Source: Thermoplasmata archaeon (GTDB taxonomy: Archaea > Thermoplasmatota > Thermoplasmata > SG8-5). From it: a stretch of 35,105 nt of DNA. Position numbers and translations under genes: made by a program. The notes under the pieces are model-generated. The model made no database searches. It worked only from the letters and a program-made list of their open reading frames with translations, and was not told where the DNA came from. The stretch is from positions 1 to 35,105 of the forward strand of contig JAQVMG010000005.1 of the NCBI GenBank assembly GCA_028703755.1, read 5' to 3'. Of this stretch, positions 16,269-24,689 are shown one piece after another. Position 1 is the stretch's first letter. Every line of letters starts with the position of its first letter.

Positions 16269-16686
16269 CCGGCCTCCGTCTGAACACCATCGGCTCGCCA
16301 GGCAGGTCCTCGAATCCCAACGGCTCGTAGATCCTTTTGGAACCCGGCTCCGCCACAAGCCCGATCCACACAAGGCCTTTGGAAAGGCAATGTTCGAGCA
16401 GATGCCTTGTTATCTCTCTCCCCAAGCCCCTGCCCCTGTGCTCCTTCAGGACCACGATGTCCTGAAGCCAGGCATCGGATGTGCCGTCGGAAATCGCGCG
16501 GCCCATACCGACCGCTTTGCCTGTGGCCTTCTCAACGGCCACAACAAATGCGAAACTGCCCTCTGTCAGCGTGTCCAGGCCGTCGGTTGTATAACCTTCG
16601 AGCCACCAGTTGCCCGCTTTGTAAAGCTCAACAAGCTCGTCCGGAGCCCAGCGTTTCACAAACCTTATCTCATAACCTTCAGTCAT
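16255..16686 (-). CDS. GNAT family N-acetyltransferase
   Basis: LQDIVVLKEHRGRGLGREITRHLLEHC, acetyl-CoA binding motif. Confidence 0.88.
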   Translation of the reverse strand: MTEGYEIRFVKRWAPDELVELYKAGNWWLEGYTTDGLDTLTEGSFAFVVAVEKATGKAVGMGRAISDGTSDAWLQDIVVLKEHRGRGLGREITRHLLEHCLSKGLVWIGLVAEPGSKRIYEPLGFEDLPGEPMVFRRRPDVRG

Positions 16687-16698
16687 GGAAGCACCAGT

Positions 16699-17286
16699 CT
16701 ATTTCAGGACCTCGTAGAACTCCTCGACCGGCATCTGTGTGAGGTGCTGGCCAAGAGAATCGAAGACCGCCTTGAACTCCGGGTCCCGGTGAGAGCGCTC
16801 ATGCGCCTCCTTCGATTCCCAGAATGTGACAAGTATCATCCTTGTCGGCTTAACTTCAAGTTCCGTGAGGTCCGCTTCTATGAAACTGCCTATGCCGGAC
16901 ATCCCGGATACCCTCAGGGCTTTGGACCCGAGGAATCCCTGCATGTGCTCTGTTGCCCTGCAGAGCAGCATGGCGCTGTCCATGAACTGGTCTTCATGGC
17001 CCGGTTTTATGCTCACGTAATTCTGCGCGCAGACGATTGTGCCTTCGACCCATTCGCAGCTTTCCTGCTCGGTGAGAGTAAGATATTTTGAGTCGATGCC
17101 CATCTCCGCCAGCCTGTCCTGGGCGATGGCCGATCTGCGCTCTGTGTTGCAGTAGAGCGTGATATCCTTGTTCGAAAGGAATTCTCTGTGGAATTTCAGG
17201 TCGTAATGCGGAATGCACAGCGCCCCTTTTATGTGCTCCTTGACGAATTCCTCCCTTGTCCTCACGTCAATCAGTATCTTCTCCAT
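16699..17286 (-). CDS. Rhodanese domain fused to an antibiotic-biosynthesis-monooxygenase-like (ABM) domain
   Basis: MEKILIDVRTREEFVKEHIKGALCIP...ITLYCNTERRSA (catalytic Cys loop), then NYVSIKPGHEDQFMDSAMLL...MILVTFWESKEAHERSHRDPEFKAV. Confidence 0.8.
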   Translation of the reverse strand: MEKILIDVRTREEFVKEHIKGALCIPHYDLKFHREFLSNKDITLYCNTERRSAIAQDRLAEMGIDSKYLTLTEQESCEWVEGTIVCAQNYVSIKPGHEDQFMDSAMLLCRATEHMQGFLGSKALRVSGMSGIGSFIEADLTELEVKPTRMILVTFWESKEAHERSHRDPEFKAVFDSLGQHLTQMPVEEFYEVLK

Positions 17287-17294
17287 GAAATCAC

Positions 17295-17789
17295 CTACAT
17301 GAACCTGTCGAACCTGTCCTTCGTCGCTTTGCATATCGGGCAAATGCCGGGAGGCTCGTCCCTGGCTGCCAGGTATCCGCAGACCCTGCATCTCCAAACC
17401 GGATGGGACAGCTCGGAATCCGTTCTCCCGGGCTTCTTTTCCCTGAACTGTGGGCGTTCATTCCTGCCCACCGGCCGGCGGTCCGGAAGGGGCTCGGCCT
17501 TCGCCTTTCCCTCCGCGATTTCCTTTGAAACATATAGGGCGCAGTAACAGGCGCCGAAATCGTCAAGGTCCGCGTCCCTGTAATCGCACGGGCAGATTAT
17601 GTCCAAATCCTCGAGACGGTTGCCGTCTGCAAGTCTGCAGGGGCAGGCCTGATGGCCGTATCGCTTCTCATTTGCGAGAAGGCCCTCGACAAGCTCCATA
17701 GTGAATGCGCTGTCCGGGTTCAGGAAATACCCGCTCTTCCTGGCATCCGCATCCAGCTTCGAAAAAAGTTTCTCCGCATCGCCGCTCAC
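17295..17789 (-). CDS. Ferredoxin-thioredoxin reductase catalytic-chain homolog fused to rubredoxin-like domain
   Basis: HQACPCRLADG...DIICPCDYRDADLDDFGACYCALYV (FTR CPC/CPC/CYC) plus WRCRVCGYLAARDEPPGICPICKATKDRFDRF. Confidence 0.88.
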   Translation of the reverse strand: MSGDAEKLFSKLDADARKSGYFLNPDSAFTMELVEGLLANEKRYGHQACPCRLADGNRLEDLDIICPCDYRDADLDDFGACYCALYVSKEIAEGKAKAEPLPDRRPVGRNERPQFREKKPGRTDSELSHPVWRCRVCGYLAARDEPPGICPICKATKDRFDRFM

Positions 17790-18064
17790 CGGAGCGCCTC
17801 CTTTATCTCATCCTCTTTGAAACCGATTATGCATTTCTCACCGTTGATGACCAATGTGGGAAACGAGCGCCTGGGATTCCATTTGTCCAGTTCAGCCATC
17901 GCACTTTCCTTCTCGGCACCCTGGAGCAGGTCCACAAAGACATAATCGAATCCCACTCCGAGATTGCCGAGAAACTGTTTTGTTCGCTTGCACCAGACGC
18001 AGGTACTGAGCGCATAGAGCACTATTTTCCCCCTGTCCTGCCCGTCAACATGTTCGAATTTCAT
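17786..18064 (-). CDS. Glutaredoxin-like protein
   Basis: KIVLYALSTCVWCKRTKQFLGNLGVGFDYVFVDL...NPRRSFPTLVINGEKCIIGF; ATGA overlap with next gene. Confidence 0.88.
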   Translation of the reverse strand: MKFEHVDGQDRGKIVLYALSTCVWCKRTKQFLGNLGVGFDYVFVDLLQGAEKESAMAELDKWNPRRSFPTLVINGEKCIIGFKEDEIKEALR

Positions 18065-18098
18065 CTTTTCACTTCCGCTGTCCGCTCAATCTCTGAGA

Positions 18099-18653
18099 TT
18101 ATGAATATCTTTCCATGTAGGCGAAATCGGAGAGAGCCAGCCTTTCAGGTCTCGTCTCCTCCTCGGCCCACTGCTCATCGCTTATGTTCTTCGTTCTGCT
18201 GCCTGCCTTCTTTCCGAATGCTATCACCGTGATGACAGCCATGTCCTCCGGTATTCCCAGTATCTCCCTGGTCTTCCTCGGGCTGAAACCCGCCATTGCA
18301 TGGGATACCATTTCCATCTCAGTCGCACGGAGCATGAGTTGCCCCAGAGCAAGTCCCGTGTCAAACTGGTAATACTCCCTGTCGCGGATAACACAATCCA
18401 GATCCTTCTTCGACAGCACAACAAGAAGCATCGAGCCGTCCCTGGCCCATTCGTTACCTTCCGAGAGTGCGCCGTGCATCTTTTCCAGCATCTCCTTGGA
18501 GCGGATGAAAACCAGTCGCCAGGGCTGGTTGTTGAAGCATGAAGGCGCTAACGATGCGGCCTTCGCCAATTCCTGCACTATGTCGTCGGTTATTTCCACT
18601 GGTGCCAGCGAACGATACGAGCGCCTCTTCTCTATCGCAGCGCTGACGTCCAG
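18099..18653 (-). CDS. Nitroreductase family protein (start uncertain, non-canonical)
   Basis: ORF-track start GTG at 18599 (VEITDDIVQELAKAASLAPSCFNNQPWRLVF) omits in-frame upstream ALDVSAAIEKRRSYRSLAP carrying the FMN-binding RRSxR motif; only CTG/GTC/ATA-type codons available after the preceding stop. Confidence 0.82.
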   Translation of the reverse strand: MDVSAAIEKRRSYRSLAPVEITDDIVQELAKAASLAPSCFNNQPWRLVFIRSKEMLEKMHGALSEGNEWARDGSMLLVVLSKKDLDCVIRDREYYQFDTGLALGQLMLRATEMEMVSHAMAGFSPRKTREILGIPEDMAVITVIAFGKKAGSRTKNISDEQWAEEETRPERLALSDFAYMERYS

Positions 18654-18656
18654 GGC

Positions 18657-19133
18657 TCAGGCCCCCTGGAGTTCGGCAAGTTTCTTCTTCACGGCATCCC
18701 CGTGGCCGGGCACCTTCACCTTGGGCCAGACATGGGCAATCTTACCGTCGGGGCTGATTATGAAAGTCGTCCTGGATATCCCAAGGAAGCTCTTTCCGTA
18801 CATGGATTTCTTCTTCCAGACACCGTATTCTTCCAGGACCCTGCGGTCAACATCGCTCAGCAGGGTGATGGCAAGGCTGTGCTTTTCTGCGAAGCCGCAA
18901 TGGCTTTCCACCGAGTCAGCACTAACTCCGAGTATCTCGGTGCCAAGTGCTTTGAAATCCTCCATTGCTTTGGAGAAATAAATAGCTTCCATGGTGCAGC
19001 CCGGGGTGTTGTCCTTGGGGTAAAAGTACAGCACGATCCATCTGCCTCTGAGTTTGCTGAGACATGTCTCTGATCGGAGGCTGTTCGGCAGACAGAAATC
19101 CGGTGCTGTATCCCCGGGCTTGAGCGTCGTCAT
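18657..19133 (-). CDS. Peroxiredoxin, BCP/PrxQ-like
   Basis: MTTLKPGDTAPDFCLPN...VLYFYPKDNTPGCTMEAIYF...LGVSADSVESH. Confidence 0.92.
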   Translation of the reverse strand: MTTLKPGDTAPDFCLPNSLRSETCLSKLRGRWIVLYFYPKDNTPGCTMEAIYFSKAMEDFKALGTEILGVSADSVESHCGFAEKHSLAITLLSDVDRRVLEEYGVWKKKSMYGKSFLGISRTTFIISPDGKIAHVWPKVKVPGHGDAVKKKLAELQGA

Positions 19134-19146
19134 GACCCAAGCCTCC

Positions 19147-19641
19147 TCACGGCCCAAGGTGCATGCCGGGGTTGAAATCGTCGTAAGCTTCGAACTCCTC
19201 TGCGCTTTCCTTCTCGCGCTTCAGAACCTCGTAATGGCTGTCTTCCATTCTGGCGAAATAGCTCAGGGTTGCAGAGAATTCTTTGTCGGATTTGGCATAT
19301 TTCGCAAAATCCCTGTAGAAGGCGCCCGCGGCTTTCTCTGCATCCATAGCCTGCTGGAGCAGTGTGCTGATGGGCGTGTTTGGGCCGCCGATATTTATCT
19401 CGGGCATCGGCACAGGACTTACTTCAGGCAGATTGAGTTTCCGTTCCGGAAATTTCACCTCGAATTGCTGGGTTAGGAAGGAACGGTGTTTGTCCTCTTC
19501 ATCGGCAAGGAACTTGAACCTGTCCTTCAGGAAAGCGTTACTCGTTATTCCCGCCATGATGGAGTATGCCTCCCGGCTGTCAATCTCAGCTTTTATCGCC
19601 GTGAAGAACAGTTCTTCCAGGCTGAACTTGCTAAGGTCCAT
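19147..19641 (-). CDS. Rubrerythrin-like ferritin-family diiron protein (no rubredoxin domain)
   Basis: AIKAEIDSREAYSIMA...LADEEDKHRSFL...AMDAEKAAGAFYRDFAKYA...RMEDSHYEVLKRE. Confidence 0.8.
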   Translation of the reverse strand: MDLSKFSLEELFFTAIKAEIDSREAYSIMAGITSNAFLKDRFKFLADEEDKHRSFLTQQFEVKFPERKLNLPEVSPVPMPEINIGGPNTPISTLLQQAMDAEKAAGAFYRDFAKYAKSDKEFSATLSYFARMEDSHYEVLKREKESAEEFEAYDDFNPGMHLGP

Positions 19642-19649
19642 GGTCCCAC

Positions 19650-20174
19650 CTAGGCCTGAGCGCCCGGAAGCGGGAAGGTGAACAGCGGCACCCGTGCAGC
19701 AAGCTCTTTGTCAATCATGAACAGGCCGTCTCCCTTGCCGCCAATCAGTTTGAGCTTCTGGAGAATGTCCGAAGCGGTAGATTCCTCCTCCACCTGCTCC
19801 TTGACGAACCATTGCAGGAAGTTGACGGTCGCATGGTCCTTCTCCTTAATCGCCAGGTCCATAAGGCTGTTTATCAGACCTGTCACGTGCTGCTCGTGTT
19901 TATAGACATGCGCCACCATTTCTGTCGGGTTTTTCCAGCTGGTCTGAGGCCCGTCTATGCCTTTCAGAATGACCCTGCCGCCACGCTCCACTATGAAATC
20001 GTAGAACTTCATGGCGTGCATCAGTTCCTCCTGGGCCTGGGATTTCATCCAGTGGGCAAAGCCGGGGAGGGATTTCCCTTCCATGTCCGATGCCATCGAG
20101 ACATACAGGTATGACGAGTACATCTCAGCATTTATCTGGTCGTTTATCGCTTTCTCCACTTTCTTGTTTATCAT
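19650..20174 (-). CDS. Ferritin
   Basis: INDQINAEMYSSYLYVSMASDMEGKSLPGFAHWMKSQAQEELMHAMKFYDFI...NFLQWFVKEQVEEE. Confidence 0.95.
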   Translation of the reverse strand: MINKKVEKAINDQINAEMYSSYLYVSMASDMEGKSLPGFAHWMKSQAQEELMHAMKFYDFIVERGGRVILKGIDGPQTSWKNPTEMVAHVYKHEQHVTGLINSLMDLAIKEKDHATVNFLQWFVKEQVEEESTASDILQKLKLIGGKGDGLFMIDKELAARVPLFTFPLPGAQA

Positions 20175-20185
20175 ATCAAATCACC

Positions 20186-20563
20186 TCATTTCTTCCAGAG
20201 CCCGTGCAGGTTGCAGTATTCCCTGGCACTGAGTTTCTCTGCCTTGCACATGAAGACCGCTTCCGGTTTTTCTCCCGGCTTCAGGAACTTCCTGTAGCTC
20301 CTTCCGTCCGCGATGAGCTCTATCCACTCGATGTAGTGTTTCTCCTCCATCGGATGGGCAACGGAGCCAACCTTAACAGTCACTGTTCCGTTCAGGCCAA
20401 TCTCTATCACCGGCACGTGCTTCTCCAACGCCGCGTCGGTCGTGTTCTCCTTCAGCAGGCGCATCGGCTCGCCGCAGCAGACCAGCTTGCCCGGCCCGTT
20501 GTGCAGCACTTCCACTATGTTTCCGCATTTGTCGCACTTGTAGATTTCCGTCTTTTCTGTCAT
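20186..20563 (-). CDS. Desulfoferrodoxin (superoxide reductase)
   Basis: [27 protein letters not shown]...EKHVPVIE...[19 protein letters not shown]...[12 protein letters not shown]. Confidence 0.95.
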   Translation of the reverse strand: MTEKTEIYKCDKCGNIVEVLHNGPGKLVCCGEPMRLLKENTTDAALEKHVPVIEIGLNGTVTVKVGSVAHPMEEKHYIEWIELIADGRSYRKFLKPGEKPEAVFMCKAEKLSAREYCNLHGLWKK

Positions 20564-20579
20564 TCTCCAAACCTCCCTA

Positions 20580-21764
20580 TCATTCTATTCCGGCCTCGCC
20601 ATGCTTCCTAACAATGGCATCTGCCAGAGCATCTATTTTGCTGTAATCCTCATCCGTGGGCATGCCCTTAATCAGCACCGGCTCGATGACCTCGACCTTG
20701 AGGTTTCCGATCATCCCGGCAAGCTGCTCCACGGTCTTGCCGCCCCAGCCGTACGAGCCGATAATCGATACGAATTTCGTTTTCGGCCTCAGGGCGTTGG
20801 CCAGATAGGCCGCATAGACTGCCAAGGGATGCGCCCCGCCCAGAACCGTGGGTGTGCCAATCACGATTGTCGAAGCGTCAACCAGCTCCATCGCCAGTTC
20901 GCCGATGTCCGTCCTGCTCAGGTTGAAGGGTTTTACTGCGATGCCGCGCCTCATCAGGGCTTCAACCAGCCTGTCGGCCAGGAGTTGGGTGCTTCCGTGC
21001 ATCGAAACATATGCCAGCACAACCTCCTTCTTCGGTTTCTCCGATGTCCAGTCCCTGTATGCCTCGAAGATGAATGCGGGCCTCCGGTATATCGGCCCGT
21101 GGCTTGGGCAAATCATCTGGATATCGTACTTCGCCAGCCTGTCCAGGTGCTTGAGAATGTGCGAACGGAACGGCATCATTATCTCGGCATAATAGCGCTT
21201 GGCTGAGCGGTATACTCTCGCTTCGTCAGTTGCAAAAAGGTCGCTCTGCGCAAGATGGGAGCCGAGGAAATCGCAGGAGAACAGAATCTTATCCTCGCGG
21301 AGGTAAGTCAGCATCGTTTCCGGCCAATGGACCCACTGGGCATGGATGAACTCCAGCGTTCTACCGCCGAGGTCCAGGGTCTCGCTGTCCGCGACAGTGA
21401 TTATCCTATCGCCGGGCACATGCAGCAGTATCCCTATCTGGTCCTTGCACTTTGGTGTGCAGACAACCTTGGCCATTGGGTAAAGTTCCAGGATTCTCGG
21501 AATCATCCCGGAATGGTCCTGCTCCGCATGGTGGGTGATGATGTAATCTATACTCTTGACACCCGCCTCGCGAAGGTTGTCCAGGAGAACTTTCTCCTTT
21601 GTCGGGTCGACCGTATCGATGAGGGCAATTTTGTTCCTGCCCTTAACCAGGTATGAATTGTAAGTCGTGCCGTCAGGCAGAGGAATAAGTTCGTCGAACA
21701 GCCTGCGGTCCCAGTCGATCGCTCCGACCCAGTGAATATCCTTTCCCAATTCCATAGCTGGCAT
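20580..21764 (-). CDS. Flavodiiron protein (FprA-type flavoprotein)
   Basis: [19 protein letters not shown] diiron site and flavodoxin domain [22 protein letters not shown]. Track start trimmed to MPAMELGKD. Confidence 0.94.
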   Translation of the reverse strand: MPAMELGKDIHWVGAIDWDRRLFDELIPLPDGTTYNSYLVKGRNKIALIDTVDPTKEKVLLDNLREAGVKSIDYIITHHAEQDHSGMIPRILELYPMAKVVCTPKCKDQIGILLHVPGDRIITVADSETLDLGGRTLEFIHAQWVHWPETMLTYLREDKILFSCDFLGSHLAQSDLFATDEARVYRSAKRYYAEIMMPFRSHILKHLDRLAKYDIQMICPSHGPIYRRPAFIFEAYRDWTSEKPKKEVVLAYVSMHGSTQLLADRLVEALMRRGIAVKPFNLSRTDIGELAMELVDASTIVIGTPTVLGGAHPLAVYAAYLANALRPKTKFVSIIGSYGWGGKTVEQLAGMIGNLKVEVIEPVLIKGMPTDEDYSKIDALADAIVRKHGEAGIE

Positions 21765-21766
21765 GC

Positions 21767-21928
21767 TCACTCCTCGGGAGCGAAATCGCCCTTGCCGACG
21801 CCGCAGACTGGGCATACCCAATCTGCAGGGACATCGGCCCATTCTGTTCCTGGGGCGACACCGCTGTCCGGGTCGCCGGCGGCCGGGTCATACACATATC
21901 CGCAGACATTGCACACATATTTCGTCAT
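21767..21928 (-). CDS. Rubredoxin
   Basis: [53 protein letters not shown]; track ORF extends too far upstream. Confidence 0.95.
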   Translation of the reverse strand: MTKYVCNVCGYVYDPAAGDPDSGVAPGTEWADVPADWVCPVCGVGKGDFAPEE

Positions 21929-21929
21929 A

Positions 21930-22505
21930 CTACCATGTCTCCGCAAGAACTTCGAAGTATTCCTTCGGGTGGGCGCAGGCCGGGCATTTCTCCGGGGCTT
22001 CTGTGCCTTCATGGATGAAACCGCAGTTGGCGCATTTCCACTTGACCTTCTCGTCCTTCTTGAAGACTCTGTCCGTTTCAATGTTCTTCAGGAGGGCCAG
22101 GTACCTTGATTCATGGAACTTTTCAGCTTTGGCGATGTTCCTCAGGACGACCGCAACTTCCCTGTAACCCTCTTTGTCCGCGATGTCCGCGAATCCGGGA
22201 TACATCGAGGTCCACTCGTGGTTCTCGCCCCCGGCGGCTTCCTTCAGGTTCTCGGCTGTAGTGCCTATCTTTCCCGCCGGGAATTTGGCTGTTATCTCCA
22301 CATCCCCGCCCTCCAGGAACTTGAAGATGCGCTTGGCATGCTCCTTCTCGTGGCCGGCTGTTTCCTCGAAGATGTTCTGAATCTGCACAAATCCCTCTTT
22401 CTTGGCCTGCTTTGCGAAGTATGTGTATTTGTTGCGGGCCTGGGATTCACCTGCGAATGCGATTAGCAGGTTTTTTTCTGTCTGGCTTCCTTTGAGGCTT
22501 TTCAT
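21930..22505 (-). CDS. Rubrerythrin
   Basis: [38 protein letters not shown]...[14 protein letters not shown]...[30 protein letters not shown]. Confidence 0.95.
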   Translation of the reverse strand: MKSLKGSQTEKNLLIAFAGESQARNKYTYFAKQAKKEGFVQIQNIFEETAGHEKEHAKRIFKFLEGGDVEITAKFPAGKIGTTAENLKEAAGGENHEWTSMYPGFADIADKEGYREVAVVLRNIAKAEKFHESRYLALLKNIETDRVFKKDEKVKWKCANCGFIHEGTEAPEKCPACAHPKEYFEVLAETW

Positions 22506-22509
22506 GTTC

Positions 22510-22692
22510 TCACTCCATAACAATTGCCTTGACCGGGCATGCTGCCTCGCAGGCGCCGCACTCGATGCAGGCATCCGGGTTCACTACCTCGGATTTTCCG
22601 TCCTTTATCTCGAAGACCTTCGGGTCTGCCGGACATACGTCGTAGCAGTCACCGTGGCCAGCGCATTTGTTCCTGTCAACTTTCGGTGGCAT
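22510..22692 (-). CDS. Ferredoxin, bacterial-type Fe-S
   Basis: [15 protein letters not shown] and [16 protein letters not shown]. Confidence 0.93.
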   Translation of the reverse strand: MPPKVDRNKCAGHGDCYDVCPADPKVFEIKDGKSEVVNPDACIECGACEAACPVKAIVME

Positions 22693-22704
22693 ATGTTTCC
22701 CTCC

Positions 22705-23382
22705 TCATTTCAGCTTCTTCTTGCAGAAATACCAGTCCTTGCATTCGTACCCTTCTTTCATCCTCTTCTCTGCTGCATCCTGAGTTCCCGGCGGCGGCAC
22801 GATGACCATATCGCCCGGGCGCCAGTTCGCCGGAGTCGCAATCTTGTGCTTGTCATGCGCCTGGAGCGCATCAATGAGCCTCATTATCTCGTCCATGTTT
22901 CTGCCCGTCGTCAGCGGGTAATATATCATCGCCCTCATGATGCCCTCAGGGTCAATGACGAAGACACATCTGGATGTGGCTGTGCTGCTCTCTCCGGGCA
23001 TGACCATGCCAAATTTCGTGGCCACTTCCTTGTTCAGGTCGGCGATGACCGGGAAAGTGATCTTCACACCGAAGTTCTGCTCGATGTTCCTCACCCAGGC
23101 AATGTGCGAATATGTGCTGTCGATGCTCAGGCCCAAGAGCTTGACGTTCTTCTTGCCGAGCTCTTCGGCAATCTCCTGGAAGGCGACAAACTCGGTCGTG
23201 CAAACCGGTGTGAAATCCGCCGGATGGCTGAACAGAATCAGCCAACCGCCTATGTAATCGCTCAGCTTCTTCGGTCCGTGCGTCGTCTCCGCCTCGAAAT
23301 CCGGGGCGGCCTCTCCCAGCCTGGGCATTTTCATGCATTCACATTCCTCGTCATGGCAACATTCTTCTTTTTCCATTTTCAT
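22705..23382 (-). CDS. Peroxiredoxin (Prx6/archaeal type) with Cys/His-rich N-terminal extension
   Basis: FSHPADFTPVCTTEFVAFQ...; N-terminus MKMEKEECCHDEECECMKMPRLG. Confidence 0.93.
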   Translation of the reverse strand: MKMEKEECCHDEECECMKMPRLGEAAPDFEAETTHGPKKLSDYIGGWLILFSHPADFTPVCTTEFVAFQEIAEELGKKNVKLLGLSIDSTYSHIAWVRNIEQNFGVKITFPVIADLNKEVATKFGMVMPGESSTATSRCVFVIDPEGIMRAMIYYPLTTGRNMDEIMRLIDALQAHDKHKIATPANWRPGDMVIVPPPGTQDAAEKRMKEGYECKDWYFCKKKLK

Positions 23383-23392
23383 CCCTCCATAT

Positions 23393-23554
23393 TTATTTCA
23401 TCTTCTCAAAGTACTTCTTCATCGCGCCGCAAAGTGGGCAGCGCCAGTCGTTCGGAATATCCTCGAACGCCGTTCCCGGTTCTATCCCGCTGTCGGGATC
23501 CCCTTCCGCCGGGTCGTAGATGTACCCGCAAACAGTGCATTTCCATTTGTCCAT
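23393..23554 (-). CDS. Second rubredoxin (53 aa, missing from ORF track)
   Basis: Manual translation [53 protein letters not shown], two CxxC motifs. Confidence 0.95.
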   Translation of the reverse strand: MDKWKCTVCGYIYDPAEGDPDSGIEPGTAFEDIPNDWRCPLCGAMKKYFEKMK

Positions 23555-23555
23555 G

Positions 23556-23963
23556 TCATTCGCCTCCTAAACAGTCCTTGCAGACTCCCTTGAAATAACC
23601 GTGAACCTCGTCTATCCTATGTCCCCCCGCGAGCATCTTCCTCGTGTACGGGCACTCAATCTCAATATCAATAACGTTCCCGCACGCGCTGCACAGTAAA
23701 TGGTGATGGGGGTTAATAACACTGTCGAATCTTGACTCATGCGAATCTACATTTACCGTATTGAGAAGGCCGTGCTCTTTCAGGGACTGGATGGTGTTGT
23801 AAACAGTCGTTTTTGAAAGGGCGGGGCTGCGCTTCTTCAGTTCGATGTAAATCTCATCCGCCGAAGGATGCGTGTGGTGTGTATCCAGGAACCTCAGTAT
23901 CTCAAGGCGCTGCGCGGTTACCTTTATCCCTTTCTCTTTCAGGATTTTCAGATATTTCTCCAT
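23556..23963 (-). CDS. Fur family transcriptional regulator, PerR-like
   Basis: [31 protein letters not shown]...[16 protein letters not shown]...[16 protein letters not shown]...[10 protein letters not shown]. Confidence 0.93.
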   Translation of the reverse strand: MEKYLKILKEKGIKVTAQRLEILRFLDTHHTHPSADEIYIELKKRSPALSKTTVYNTIQSLKEHGLLNTVNVDSHESRFDSVINPHHHLLCSACGNVIDIEIECPYTRKMLAGGHRIDEVHGYFKGVCKDCLGGE

Positions 23964-23975
23964 CTCATTCTCCCT

Positions 23976-24000
23976 TCAAATTGAAATGATTACAATTTGA
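23976..24000. promoter_or_regulatory. Putative Fur/PerR operator
   Basis: Perfect dyad TCAAATTG-AAATGATTA-CAATTTGA upstream of the regulator start, about 20 nt downstream of the TATA box. Confidence 0.7.
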
Positions 24001-24016
24001 CAAGGAATACAAAATC

Positions 24017-24024
24017 GTATAAAA
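24017..24024 (-). promoter_or_regulatory. TATA box for the Fur-headed redox operon
   Basis: Minus-strand TTTTATAC, about 25 nt upstream of a TSS predicted inside the dyad. Confidence 0.6.
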
Positions 24025-24038
24025 GGATAACGCCTGAA

Positions 24039-24689
24039 TTATTTGAATATCCCGCCCGTCTCCCTGTACCACAGCAGGATGTCCAGATGCCCCATGGGTA
24101 TTCTCTCCTTCTCCGAGAAAATTTTCATCCTAGCCTCTATCTCCAGGTATATCTTCGGGGATATGTGCCTCGGAACCTCTGCGATAACTCCAAGCCTGAC
24201 CAGGTTCTTCAGGATGTGGCGGTCCAGTATCGCGATGTCACGGCCCATTCCGATGTTCCTCAGGAAGTGGCTTGCCTCCTTGTAGCCCATACCGTTTACG
24301 TTCTCCACCAGCCACTCACGCGCTTCGGCCGGGCCGCCGAAGCCCGCAATTCTTGCCTTCAGCCCATTCAGATGCTTTCTGGCCTCGACCACCCTGGCGG
24401 CCTTGGTATTGTGGAATCTGACACCCTTCAACATACTGGCAATGTCTGCGGCAGAACCCTCTATCAGCAGATTCGCATCGCACACTCTTTCGACCGCAGC
24501 CCAGCAGGATGTTGCTTTCGACTGCGGCGTGAAAATGCAGAAGACCAGTTCGGCGAAGATCGCCCTGTCATCGCCTTTTTTCCATACTGCCTCGAATTCC
24601 AGAAGCCTGGATTCGATGTCTTTCCCGATTTTTCTGTAAAGGGTTCTGAGAGCATCCAACTCTTCTGTTGCACCGCGTTTCTGCATCAT
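24039..24689 (-). CDS. HhH-GPD DNA glycosylase/AP lyase (Ogg2-like)
   Basis: FCIFTPQSKATSCWAAVERV...LVENVNGMGYKEASHFLRNIGMGRDIAILDRHILKNLVRLG; start at ATGATG overlapping the upstream stop. Confidence 0.88.
   Translation of the reverse strand: MMQKRGATEELDALRTLYRKIGKDIESRLLEFEAVWKKGDDRAIFAELVFCIFTPQSKATSCWAAVERVCDANLLIEGSAADIASMLKGVRFHNTKAARVVEARKHLNGLKARIAGFGGPAEAREWLVENVNGMGYKEASHFLRNIGMGRDIAILDRHILKNLVRLGVIAEVPRHISPKIYLEIEARMKIFSEKERIPMGHLDILLWYRETGGIFK

Noticed and set aside
18657-18659. In-frame TGA between BCP and nitroreductase as selenocysteine
   Set aside because: It falls at a normal C-terminus (LAELQGA*) with no catalytic Cys position; near-cognate initiation is the simpler explanation.
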